NCBI RefSeq assembly: GCF_017833035.1
Contig: NZ_JAFIBM010000001.1
Span: 1,178,001 to 1,242,000, forward strand
Length of the DNA: 64,000 nucleotides
DNA from: Frigoribacterium sp. PvP032
GTDB taxonomy: Bacteria; Actinomycetota; Actinomycetes; Actinomycetales; Microbacteriaceae
Direction: 5' to 3'
Shown here: piece after piece, positions 42,007 to 49,869 of the stretch
How positions within the stretch are numbered: position 1 is the first letter of the stretch
Layout of the letters: every line of letters starts with the position of its first letter
Made by a program: the position numbers and the translations under genes
Notes under the pieces: generated by a model
Seen by the model: only the letters and a program-made list of their open reading frames with translations
Told to the model about the DNA's origin: nothing
Database searches by the model: none

Positions 42007-42011
42007 CGGTC

Positions 42012-42029
42012 TCGATCAGCGGTGATCGA
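42012..42029 (+). promoter_or_regulatory. Putative ROK operator TCGATCA-GCGG-TGATCGA
   Basis: A perfect 7-base inverted repeat with a 4-base spacer sits just downstream of the -10 box, a position that would block transcription when bound. Confidence 0.5.
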
Positions 42030-42085
42030 CTCCCCACGAGGGGCAGCGACGCCGTACTCGCCCCACTCGAAGAGGAGTACCCCTG

Positions 42086-42823
42086 GTGACATCACCGATC
42101 TCGGTCCAGCTCTACACGGTCAGGGACGCCATCGCGGCCGACCTGCCCGGCACCCTCCAGCGCATCGCCGACATCGGCTACACGCAGGTCGAGCCGTGGG
42201 GCTTCGTCGAGCGCGTCGAGGAGTACGCGGAGGCGCTGCCCGCCGCCGGCCTCACCGCGCCGAGCGCCCACGCCAAGCTCGTCGGCCAGGACCTCGAGCC
42301 GATCTTCGCCGCCGCCGTCCGGCTCGGCGTCGGCACCGTGATCGATCCCCACATCGACGAGACGCGCTGGGTCACCCGAGAGGACGTCGAGGCGATCGCC
42401 GCCGAGTTCGTCGCGATCTCGGACGCCGCGGCGGCCCACGGCCTCTCGGTCGGCTACCACAACCACGAGTTCGAGCTCGAGGCCGTCATCGACGGCACCC
42501 CTGCCCTCGAGATCTTCGCGGCGGCCCTGCCGGCCGGCGTCGTGCTCGAGATCGACACCTACTGGGTCGAGGTCGGCGGCGTGGACGCGGCCGAGCTGCT
42601 GGCCCGTCTCGGCGACCAGGTCCAGTTCCTGCACGTCAAGGACGGGCCGAAGAGCAAGGACGACTCCGAGCAGGTAGCCGTCGGCAAGGGCGTCATGCCC
42701 GTGCGCGACATCCTCCGGGCCGCTCCCCAGGCCCTCGCCGTCGTCGAGCTCGACGACACCCGCGGCGACGTGTTCACCGCGCTGACCGACAGCTACGAGT
42801 TCCTGCAGGGAGTCCGCGCATGA
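42086..42823 (+). CDS. Sugar phosphate isomerase/epimerase (xylose isomerase-like TIM barrel)
   Basis: A 245-residue TIM-barrel protein of the AP_endonuc_2/IolE-like family. It starts SVQLYTVRDAIAADLPGTL and carries the metal-site strands GYTQVEPWG near residue 31, VGYHNHEFEL near 127, VLEIDTYW near 152 and QFLHVKDGP near 179. It may isomerise, epimerise or eliminate on a keto-sugar. The GTG start has AAGAGGAG about 9 bases upstream. It is the first gene after the ROK-controlled promoter and its stop overlaps the next ATG. Confidence 0.82.
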   Translation: MTSPISVQLYTVRDAIAADLPGTLQRIADIGYTQVEPWGFVERVEEYAEALPAAGLTAPSAHAKLVGQDLEPIFAAAVRLGVGTVIDPHIDETRWVTREDVEAIAAEFVAISDAAAAHGLSVGYHNHEFELEAVIDGTPALEIFAAALPAGVVLEIDTYWVEVGGVDAAELLARLGDQVQFLHVKDGPKSKDDSEQVAVGKGVMPVRDILRAAPQALAVVELDDTRGDVFTALTDSYEFLQGVRA

Positions 42824-43968
42824 CCGACACCGCCACGACCTCCGACAGCGTCGCCGCCCGCGACGCCCGCACCGGCCCCGTCGGGGTCGGCGTCATCGGC
42901 GCCGGCGTCATCAGCGACCAGTACCTCGGCAACCTGACGAAGTTCCCCGACCTCGAGGTGCTCTTCGTCGCCGACATCGACGAGCCCCGCGCCGCCGCGC
43001 AGGCCGAGAAGTGGGGCGTGCCCGGCAGCGGCTCGGTCGACGAGCTGCTCGCCCACGACGGCGTCGAGATCGTCGTCAACCTCACCATCCCCGCCGCCCA
43101 CGTCGAGGTCGCGCTCAAGGCCGTCGCGGCCGGCAAGCACGTCTGGGGCGAGAAGCCCTACGCCCTCGACCGCGAGAGCGGCGCCCGTCTGCTGCAGGCA
43201 GCGAAGGAGGCGGGGGTGCGGGTCGCCGTCGCTCCCGACACGTTCCTCGGGTCGGGCATCCAGACCGGGCTCCGCGTCGTCCGCCGCGGCGACATCGGCA
43301 CGCCCCTCACCGGCCTGACGCTGTTCCAGGTGCCCGGCCCCGAGTCGTGGCACCCGAGCCCCGAGTTCCTGTTCGCGCACGGTGCCGGACCGATGTTCGA
43401 CGTCGGACCGTACTACCTCACGACCCTCGTGCAGGTCTTCGGCCCGGTCGCGAAGGTGACCGCCACCTCCTCGAAGGCCCGCGAGACGCGCGTCATCGGC
43501 TCCGGCCCCAAGGCGGGCACCGAGTTCCCGGTCGAGGTCCCGACCCACATCAGCGCCCTGCTCCAGTTCGAGAACGGCGCCAGCGCGCAGGCCGTCTTCA
43601 GCTTCGACTCGAAGCTGGCCCGTGCCGGCTTCGTCGAGATCGCGGGCACCGAGGGCACGGCCGTGTTCCCCGACCCGAACGAGTTCGAGGGCGACACCGT
43701 CGTGCACACCGGCGGCGAGCAGCCGACCGTCGTGCCGGCCTCCGGCTCGACCTTCACCCGCGGCACCGGCGTGGCCGAGCTCGCCCAGGCGATCCGCGAG
43801 GGCCGTCGCGAGCGCGTCCCCGGCGAGCTGGCGTTCCACGTGCTCGACGTCATGGTCTCGCTGGCCGAGTCGGCCGAGCGCGGCGAGGGCGTCGTCGTCG
43901 AGTCGTCGCTCGAGCCCACGCCCGAGCTGCCAGAGGACTGGGACCCGTCCGTCCCGACCCTCGGCTGA
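42820..43968 (+). CDS. Gfo/Idh/MocA family oxidoreductase (first)
   Basis: A 382-residue NAD(P)-dependent dehydrogenase. The dinucleotide motif VGVIGAGVISDQYLGNL is near residue 22, the conserved EKPYA near 111, and the C-terminal alpha/beta domain contains GPMFDVGPYYLTTLVQVFG near 190. Relatives oxidise a hydroxyl of inositols, hexoses or glycosides, often at C3. It overlaps the preceding isomerase by 4 bases (ATGA). With that gene it makes the first of two dehydrogenase/TIM-barrel pairs in the cluster. Confidence 0.88.
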   Translation: MTDTATTSDSVAARDARTGPVGVGVIGAGVISDQYLGNLTKFPDLEVLFVADIDEPRAAAQAEKWGVPGSGSVDELLAHDGVEIVVNLTIPAAHVEVALKAVAAGKHVWGEKPYALDRESGARLLQAAKEAGVRVAVAPDTFLGSGIQTGLRVVRRGDIGTPLTGLTLFQVPGPESWHPSPEFLFAHGAGPMFDVGPYYLTTLVQVFGPVAKVTATSSKARETRVIGSGPKAGTEFPVEVPTHISALLQFENGASAQAVFSFDSKLARAGFVEIAGTEGTAVFPDPNEFEGDTVVHTGGEQPTVVPASGSTFTRGTGVAELAQAIREGRRERVPGELAFHVLDVMVSLAESAERGEGVVVESSLEPTPELPEDWDPSVPTLG

Positions 43969-43974
43969 GCCCTG

Positions 43975-44008
43975 GGCGGGCCGACCTCGACGACGAGGCC
44001 GGCCCGCC
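43975..44008 (+). terminator. Hairpin before the solute-binding protein gene
   Basis: GGCGGGCCG/CGGCCCGCC plus CCTCG/CGAGG make a 14-pair stem with one mismatch, starting 6 bases after the dehydrogenase stop. It may attenuate read-through or protect mRNA. Confidence 0.6.
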
Positions 44009-44040
44009 ACCGGGACACCGCCCCTCCACTTTCCCTCCCA

Positions 44041-44080
44041 CAGCACCACAGCACCACAGCACCACAGCACCACAGCACCA
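44041..44080 (+). repeat. (CAGCACCA)5 perfect octamer array
   Basis: Five identical 8-base units lie 90-130 bases upstream of the solute-binding protein ATG, in untranslated sequence. Degenerate units continue to 44120. Confidence 0.95.
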
Positions 44081-44169
44081 CTGCACCGAAGCAGCTCAGC
44101 ACCACAGCCACACAGCACTTCCCCCGCTCGATGAAGAGACCTCTCGAAGATGAGAAACCAGGAGAAGAC

Positions 44170-45498
44170 ATGAACACCAAGAAGTTCCGCTGGGTCGCCG
44201 CCCTCGCCGTCGGCGTCGTCGCGGCAGGCTCGATGACCGCCTGCTCCGCCTCCGGCGGCAGCGGCGACAGCGACACGATCACCTACTGGGCCAGCAACCA
44301 GGCCCCGACGGTCGAGCGCGACGCCGAGATCCTGCAGGAGTCCATCGACCGCTACACCGAGGAGACCGGGGTGAAGGTCGACCTCGAGGTCATCCCGTGG
44401 TCGGACCTCTACAACCGCATCCTCACCGCCGTCTCGAGCGGCGAGGGCCCCGACGTGCTCAACATCGGCAACACGTGGGCGGTGTCGCTGCAGTCGAGCG
44501 GCGCGTTCGTGCCGTGGGAGGGCGAGGCCCTCGACGCGATCGGCGGCCAGGACCGCTTCGTGCAGTCGAGCTTCGCCACGGGCGGCGCCGAGGGCCAGGC
44601 CCCGACGTCCGTGCCGATCTACGGCCTGTCGTACTCGCTGTACTACAACACGGCCATGTTCGAGGCGGCCGGCATCACCACTCCGCCCGCCACGTGGGAC
44701 GAGTTCGTCGAGGACGCCAAGAAGCTGACGATCGACACGGACGGGGACGGCCAGATCGACCAGTGGGGCGTCACGATGGCCGGCTCGAGCATCGCGAACA
44801 ACGCCCACCAGGCGTTCGTCCGCGGCCTGCAGAACGGCGGCTCGCTCTACGACGACGACGGCAACCCCGACTTCGGCAACGACGGCGTCGTGACCGGCGT
44901 GAAGGAGTGGGTCGACCTGATGGCCGTCGACAAGGTCGTCTCGCCGTCCGACGCCGAGAGCGTGAACGGCTCCGACATGGCGGCGACCTTCGCCGAGGGC
45001 CAGGCCGCGATGTTCTTCGACCAGGCTCCCGGTGACAACCTCAAGTCGCGCAACTTCACGGACTACGCCGCGGCACCCGTGCCGATGGAGACCGCCGACG
45101 CCACCGGCCTCGAGGGCACCCAGAGCCACGTCGCCGGCATCAACGTCAGCGTCTTCGAGAACTCGGGCAACAAGGAGGCGGCGATCGACTTCGTCAAGCA
45201 CCTCACGAGCGACGACGAGCAGAAGTACCTCAACGAGTCGTTCGGCTCGCTGCCCGTGGTCACGACCGCGTACGACGACCCGGCGTTCCAGACGGACGTC
45301 ATCAAGCTGAAGCAGACGATCCTCGCGGACCACGCCCAGCCCATGCCCCTCTACCCCTCCGAGGGACAGATGGAGACCCTGGTCGGCACCGCGATCAAGG
45401 ACCTCCTCGCCACCGCGGCCCAGGGCGGCTCCGTCAGCGAGGCCGACGTGAAGTCGGCCCTCGAGGACGCGAACAGCCAGATGACCACGGGTCAGTAG
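44170..45498 (+). CDS. Carbohydrate ABC transporter solute-binding lipoprotein
   Basis: A 442-residue family 1 extracellular solute-binding protein. The N-terminus is a lipoprotein signal (basic KKFRW, hydrophobic core, lipobox SMTAC, Cys near residue 25). The mature part has ITYWASNQAP near 37, VIPWSDLYNRILTAVSSGEGPDVLNIGNTW near 76 and YGLSYSLYYN near 154, as in maltose/multiple-sugar binders. It should capture the sugar and deliver it to the permeases that follow. AGGAGAAG lies 5 bases before the ATG. Hairpins on both sides of the gene may raise its level over the permeases. Confidence 0.92.
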   Translation: MNTKKFRWVAALAVGVVAAGSMTACSASGGSGDSDTITYWASNQAPTVERDAEILQESIDRYTEETGVKVDLEVIPWSDLYNRILTAVSSGEGPDVLNIGNTWAVSLQSSGAFVPWEGEALDAIGGQDRFVQSSFATGGAEGQAPTSVPIYGLSYSLYYNTAMFEAAGITTPPATWDEFVEDAKKLTIDTDGDGQIDQWGVTMAGSSIANNAHQAFVRGLQNGGSLYDDDGNPDFGNDGVVTGVKEWVDLMAVDKVVSPSDAESVNGSDMAATFAEGQAAMFFDQAPGDNLKSRNFTDYAAAPVPMETADATGLEGTQSHVAGINVSVFENSGNKEAAIDFVKHLTSDDEQKYLNESFGSLPVVTTAYDDPAFQTDVIKLKQTILADHAQPMPLYPSEGQMETLVGTAIKDLLATAAQGGSVSEADVKSALEDANSQMTTGQ

Positions 45499-45519
45499 CC
45501 CCGTCCCACCGTGCGGGGA

Positions 45520-45559
45520 CCCGTCCGGCCGACAGCGTCAGCGCAGTCGGCCGGACGGG
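45520..45559 (+). terminator. Hairpin between binding protein and permease genes
   Basis: CCCGTCCGGCCGAC and its exact complement form a 14-base stem with a 12-base loop. It is well placed to limit expression of the downstream permeases relative to the binding protein. Confidence 0.7.
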
Positions 45560-45586
45560 CCCCCCAGCCCCGCCGAGAGGACCGTC

Positions 45587-46585
45587 ATGACCGTCAACGT
45601 TCTGCCCCCCGCCACCGCCGAGAAAGAGTCGGCCCCTGATCCGCACCAGCTGGCTCCGATCGAGCCCGCGAAGCGCAAGAAGCACCGCTCGCCGCTCGCC
45701 TACTTCCTGGTCGCCCCCGCGGCCCTGGCCGAGCTGCTCGTCCACATCGTCCCCATGGTGCTCGGCATCTGGATCGCGTTCATCACGCTGAACCAGCTCA
45801 GCATCGCCAACTGGGTGAACGCGCCCTTCGTCGGCCTGCAGAACTTCGTCACGGCCCTCGACCCCAGCTCGCCCATCGCGGGCCAGCTCTACGGGGCCCT
45901 CGGCCGCACCCTGCTCTTCACCGTGATCGTCGTCGCGATCGCGTGGAGCATGGGCATGCTCGGCGCCGTGCTGCTGACCAGCTCGTTCAAGGGCCGGGGC
46001 CTGCTCCGCACCCTGTTCCTCGTGCCCTACGCGCTGCCCTCGTACGTCGGCACCATCGCCTGGGCCTTCATGTTCAACCAGCGCGACGGGGCCATCAACC
46101 GGTTCCTGGTCGACGACCTCGGGATCCTGCAGGACAGGCCGTTCTGGCTGCTCGGCGGGAACTCGTTCTGGGCGATCGTCATCGTGACGGCCTGGCAGTT
46201 CTGGCCCTTCGCGTTCCTGATGCTGCTCGCGGCGCTGCAGAACATCCCGGGCGACGTCTACGAGGCCGCCAGCCTCGACGGCGCCAGCCTCTGGAAGCAG
46301 TTCACGAACATCACGCTGCCGATGGTGAAGCCCGCCAACGCCGTGCTGCTGCTCATCATGAGCCTCTGGATCTTCAACCAGTTCAACGTGCCGTACGTGC
46401 TCTTCGGCCCGGCCTCGCCCGAGCAGGCGACGCTCATCTCGCCGCTGATCTACCAGCAGAGCTTCAACAACTGGAACTTCGGCCTCGGCGGCGCCATGAG
46501 CGTCATGCTCCTGGTCGTGCTGCTGATCGCGTCGGCGTTCTACATCCGGATGGTCCTCCCGAAGGGGCAGCACGACAATGATTGA
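45587..46585 (+). CDS. Carbohydrate ABC transporter permease (MalF type)
   Basis: A 332-residue CUT1-family permease with six helices after a charged, proline-rich cytoplasmic tail of about 38 residues. The EAA loop that docks the ATPase is YEAASLDGASLWKQFTNITLP near residue 226. It starts with ATG at 45587 after GAGAGG. It overlaps the second permease by 8 bases. No ATPase gene is present in the cluster, so a shared MsiK-type ATPase encoded elsewhere is likely. Confidence 0.92.
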   Translation: MTVNVLPPATAEKESAPDPHQLAPIEPAKRKKHRSPLAYFLVAPAALAELLVHIVPMVLGIWIAFITLNQLSIANWVNAPFVGLQNFVTALDPSSPIAGQLYGALGRTLLFTVIVVAIAWSMGMLGAVLLTSSFKGRGLLRTLFLVPYALPSYVGTIAWAFMFNQRDGAINRFLVDDLGILQDRPFWLLGGNSFWAIVIVTAWQFWPFAFLMLLAALQNIPGDVYEAASLDGASLWKQFTNITLPMVKPANAVLLLIMSLWIFNQFNVPYVLFGPASPEQATLISPLIYQQSFNNWNFGLGGAMSVMLLVVLLIASAFYIRMVLPKGQHDND

Positions 46586-47417
46586 GACCCGCGGCTTCAA
46601 GATCTTCCGCTTCTTCGGCCTGGCGTTCCTGTCGCTGGTCGTGATCGTCCCGCTCTACGTGGTGCTCACGACCTCGATCAAGCCGCTGGCCGACGTGCAG
46701 GGCCTGTTCACCTGGATCCCCTCGCGCGTCACCCTCGAGCCGTACGTCCAGATCTGGCAGACGGTGCCCCTGGCGTCGTACTTCAAGAACAGCCTGATCG
46801 TGACGATCTCGGCGACGATCCTGTCGGTGGCCATGGCCGTGCTGGCCGCCTACGCTCTGGCCCGGCTCCGCTTCAAGGGCCAGCGCAGCTTCAGCCTCGT
46901 GGTGCTCTCGACCCAGATGTTCCCCGGCATCCTGTTCCTCCTGCCGCTGTTCCTGATCTTCGTGCAGATCCAGCGCACGGTCGGGGTGCAGCTGACAGGC
47001 AGCTACCTCGGGCTGATCATCACCTACATGACGTTCAGCCTGCCGTTCTCGATCTGGATGCTGACGGGCTACTTCGCCTCCATCCCGAAAGAACTCGAGG
47101 AGGCGTCGATGATCGACGGCACCGGACGCCTCGGCGCCCTGTTCCGCGTGATCATCCCCGTCGCGAAGCCCGGCATCATCGCCGTCGCGGTCTACGCCTT
47201 CATCACGGCGTGGGGCGAGGTGCTCTTCGCCTCGGTGCTCACGAGCAAGGACACCAGGACCCTGTCGATCGGCCTCAGGGCGTACGCCTCGCAGCAGGAC
47301 GTCTACTGGAACCAGCTGATGGCGGCCTCGGTCGTCGTCTCGCTGCCCGTGCTGATCGGCTTCATGCTCGTGCAGAAGCACCTCATCACCGGTCTGTCGT
47401 CCGGTGCCGTCAAGTGA
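46578..47417 (+). CDS. Carbohydrate ABC transporter permease (MalG type)
   Basis: A 279-residue CUT1 permease with six helices and the EAA loop LEEASMIDGTGRLGALFRVIIP near residue 173. It begins inside the end of the preceding permease gene, so the two are translationally coupled and should be made in equal amounts to form the channel. It is followed after 36 bases by the second dehydrogenase. Confidence 0.92.
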   Translation: MIETRGFKIFRFFGLAFLSLVVIVPLYVVLTTSIKPLADVQGLFTWIPSRVTLEPYVQIWQTVPLASYFKNSLIVTISATILSVAMAVLAAYALARLRFKGQRSFSLVVLSTQMFPGILFLLPLFLIFVQIQRTVGVQLTGSYLGLIITYMTFSLPFSIWMLTGYFASIPKELEEASMIDGTGRLGALFRVIIPVAKPGIIAVAVYAFITAWGEVLFASVLTSKDTRTLSIGLRAYASQQDVYWNQLMAASVVVSLPVLIGFMLVQKHLITGLSSGAVK

Positions 47418-47453
47418 CGGCGACCGGCCGGGCCTGACCACGGGGGAGGGGCG

Positions 47454-48602
47454 GTGACCGACGTGGGGGAGGCGGCGCCTCGCCTGGCGGACGTCGCCCC
47501 GACCCGGAGGGGCGTGACCTCGGTCGCGCCCCTCCGGGTGGGGGTGGTCGGCGGCGGCTTCATGGGGCGGGTCCACACGGCCGCGGCCAGGGCGGCCGGC
47601 GCGCAGGTGGTCGCGGTCGCGTCGTCGAGCCCGGCCAGCGCCTCCTGGGCCGCCGCCGCACTCGGCATCCAGACCGCCCACGACACCGTGCAGGACCTGC
47701 TCGACGACCCCGGCGTCGACGTGGTCCACCTCTGCACGCCGAACACCCTGCACGCGCGGCTCGCCCTCGCGGCCCTGGCAGCCGGCAAGCACGTGGTCTG
47801 CGAGAAGCCGCTGGCCACCTCGACGGCCGAGGCCGACGAGCTCGTGCGGGCAGCCCGGACGGCAGGCAGGACCGCCGCGGTCCCGTTCGTCTACCGGTAC
47901 CACCCGATGGTGCGGGAGGCGCGGGCCAGGGTGGCCTCGGGCGTCACGGGCCGCGTGCTGAGCGTCCGCGGCAGCTACCTGCAGGACTGGCTGCTCGACC
48001 GCGACGACGTCGACTGGCGGGTCGACTCGGCCTCGGGCGGCCCCTCGCGTGCCTTCGCCGACATCGGCAGCCACCTCGTCGACCTGGTCGAGTTCGTCCT
48101 GGGCGACCGCGTCGCGAGCCTCTCCGCCGTCGTCGACCGCGTCCACGACGAACGCGGCGGCCGCCCGGTCGACACCGAGGACGAGGCCGCGGTCGTCTTC
48201 GAGACGGCCGCCGGCGTCATCGGCACCCTCTTCGTGTCGCAGGTGGCGCCGGGGCGGAAGAACCGCCTCCTCGTCGACGTCGCCGGCACGGCCGAGAGCC
48301 TCGAGTTCTCGCAGGAGGAGCCCGACCGGCTCTGGATCGGCCGTCGCGCCGCGTCCGAGGTCGTGGTGCGCGACGCGGCCCGGCTCGTGCCGGACGCCGC
48401 CCGCCTCTCGACGCTGCCTGCCGGGCACCCGATGGGCTACCACGACGCCTTCGCCTCGTTCGTCCGCGACGTGCACGACGCCGTGCGCGGCGGACGGCCG
48501 GACGGGCTGCCGACCTTCGAGGACGGCCGCCGCGCCGTCGTCGTCACCGAGAGCGTCCTGCTCGCCGCCGCCGAGCGGCGCTGGGTGGACGTGCCCTCGT
48601 GA
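47454..48602 (+). CDS. Gfo/Idh/MocA family oxidoreductase (second)
   Basis: A 382-residue dehydrogenase with the dinucleotide motif VGVVGGGFMGRVHTAAA near residue 29, VCEKPLATS near 118, and ADIGSHLVDLVEFVLG near 199, where the catalytic His is expected. It differs clearly from the first Gfo/Idh protein of this cluster. The GTG start has GGGGGAGGGG about 5 bases upstream. Its stop overlaps a GTG that could extend the next gene. Likely oxidises or reduces a sugar intermediate. Confidence 0.88.
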   Translation: MTDVGEAAPRLADVAPTRRGVTSVAPLRVGVVGGGFMGRVHTAAARAAGAQVVAVASSSPASASWAAAALGIQTAHDTVQDLLDDPGVDVVHLCTPNTLHARLALAALAAGKHVVCEKPLATSTAEADELVRAARTAGRTAAVPFVYRYHPMVREARARVASGVTGRVLSVRGSYLQDWLLDRDDVDWRVDSASGGPSRAFADIGSHLVDLVEFVLGDRVASLSAVVDRVHDERGGRPVDTEDEAAVVFETAAGVIGTLFVSQVAPGRKNRLLVDVAGTAESLEFSQEEPDRLWIGRRAASEVVVRDAARLVPDAARLSTLPAGHPMGYHDAFASFVRDVHDAVRGGRPDGLPTFEDGRRAVVVTESVLLAAAERRWVDVPS

Positions 48603-48709
48603 ACGACCGACCCGTGGGGGGCCGCCTCGTGGACCGGCGCGGAGTGGACCAGGATGGAGCTGCACCGACGCGCCGACGCGCCGACGCACCGACGACGAGA
48701 GAGGCCGAC

Positions 48710-49723
48710 ATGGGCGAGAGCTCGCACCCCGTCACGCTGTTCACCGGCCAGTGGGCCGACCTGCCGCTCGAGGAGGTCGCGGCGCTCGCCGCGGGCTGGG
48801 GCTACGACGGCCTCGAGATCGCCGCGTCGGGCGACCACCTCGACCTCGAGCGCGCCGACAAGGACGACGCGTACCTGCGCGGCCGGCTCGACGTGCTCGA
48901 GCGGCACGGCCTCGGCGTCTGGGCCATCTCGAACCACCTCACGGGCCAGGCCGTCTGCGACGACCCGATCGACTTCCGGCACCAGGCGATCGTCCGCCCG
49001 AGCACGTGGGGCGACGGTGAGCCGGAGGGCGTCCGCCAGCGCGCGGCCGAGGACATGAAACGGGCGGCCAGGGTCGCCCGGCGGATGGGCGTCGACACGG
49101 TCGTCGGCTTCACGGGCTCGTCGATCTGGCCGTACGTCGCGATGTTCCCTCCGGTGCCCGAGAGCGTCATCGACGCCGGCTACGAGGACTTCGCCGCCCG
49201 CTGGAACCCCATCCTCGACGTCTTCGACGGCGAGGGCGTGCGGTTCGCCCACGAAGTGCACCCGTCCGAGATCGCGTACGACCACTGGACGAGCGTCCGC
49301 GCCCTCGACGCGATCGAGCACCGCGAGGCCTTCGGCTTCAACTGGGACCCGTCGCACATGCTGTGGCAGGGCGTCGACACGATCGGCTTCATCGTCGACT
49401 TCGCCGACAGGATCTACCACGTCGACTGCAAGGACACGCGGGTCAGGCCGAGCAGCGGCCGTGCCGGGGTGCTCGGCTCGCACCTCCCCTGGGGCGACCC
49501 TCGTCGCGGCTGGGACTTCGTCTCGACCGGGCACGGCGACGTCGACTGGGAGTCGGCGTTCCGCACCCTCGACGCCGTCGGCTACGCCGGGCCGATCTCG
49601 ATCGAGTGGGAGGACGCCGGCATGGACCGGCTGCACGGGGCGCCCGAGGCGCTGGCCCACGTGCGCTCGCTGCTCTGGCCCCGGCCCACCGCCTCCTTCG
49701 ACGCCGCCTTCTCCAACCAGTAG
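48710..49723 (+). CDS. Sugar phosphate isomerase/epimerase (second TIM barrel)
   Basis: A 337-residue xylose-isomerase-like TIM-barrel protein. Landmarks: VTLFTGQWADLPLEEVA at the start, WGYDGLEIAASGDHLDLE near residue 30, FAHEVHPSEIAYD near 182, FNWDPSHMLWQGVD near 211, YHVDCKDTR near 236 and ISIEWEDAGMD near 297, which together supply the usual Glu/Asp/His metal site. The ATG at 48710 has GAGAGAGG 6 bases upstream. A GTG at 48599 overlapping the previous stop would add 37 non-homologous residues encoded by a GC-rich tandem (CCGACGCG). It pairs with the second dehydrogenase. Confidence 0.85.
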   Translation: MGESSHPVTLFTGQWADLPLEEVAALAAGWGYDGLEIAASGDHLDLERADKDDAYLRGRLDVLERHGLGVWAISNHLTGQAVCDDPIDFRHQAIVRPSTWGDGEPEGVRQRAAEDMKRAARVARRMGVDTVVGFTGSSIWPYVAMFPPVPESVIDAGYEDFAARWNPILDVFDGEGVRFAHEVHPSEIAYDHWTSVRALDAIEHREAFGFNWDPSHMLWQGVDTIGFIVDFADRIYHVDCKDTRVRPSSGRAGVLGSHLPWGDPRRGWDFVSTGHGDVDWESAFRTLDAVGYAGPISIEWEDAGMDRLHGAPEALAHVRSLLWPRPTASFDAAFSNQ

Positions 49724-49742
49724 CCCTGCCCTGCCCCTCCTC

Positions 49743-49836
49743 ATTCAGGAACATCAGTCCTGATCCGCGCGGCGGGGGGAGGCGGAGTCCTGATCGGTGC
49801 ACCGTTCAGGATCAAGCAAGCCTGCGTTCCTGAATG
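49743..49836 (+). repeat. Multi-hairpin TCAGGA/TCCTGA element, diverged copy C
   Basis: Contains ATTCAGGA-TCCTGA, then TCCTGATCGGTGCACCGTTCAGGA (a near-palindrome matching TCCTGAATCGTGCACA-TTCAGGA of copies A and B), then TTCCTGAAT. It occupies the gap between the sugar cluster and the TolB-like gene. Confidence 0.8.
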
Positions 49837-49869
49837 CCGAGACCCGAACGACGAGAGAAGAGAACCCCC

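Noticed and set aside
45434-46600. Long minus-strand open frame of 388 codons opposite the MalF-type permease
   Set aside because: Its product is a charged low-complexity sequence rich in Arg, Glu, Asp and Gln, typical of the antisense frame of GC-rich genes; the plus strand encodes a clear permease.
46503-48689. Minus-strand open frame of 728 codons opposite permease and dehydrogenase genes
   Set aside because: No domain, low-complexity composition, and wholly explained by codon bias of the plus-strand genes.
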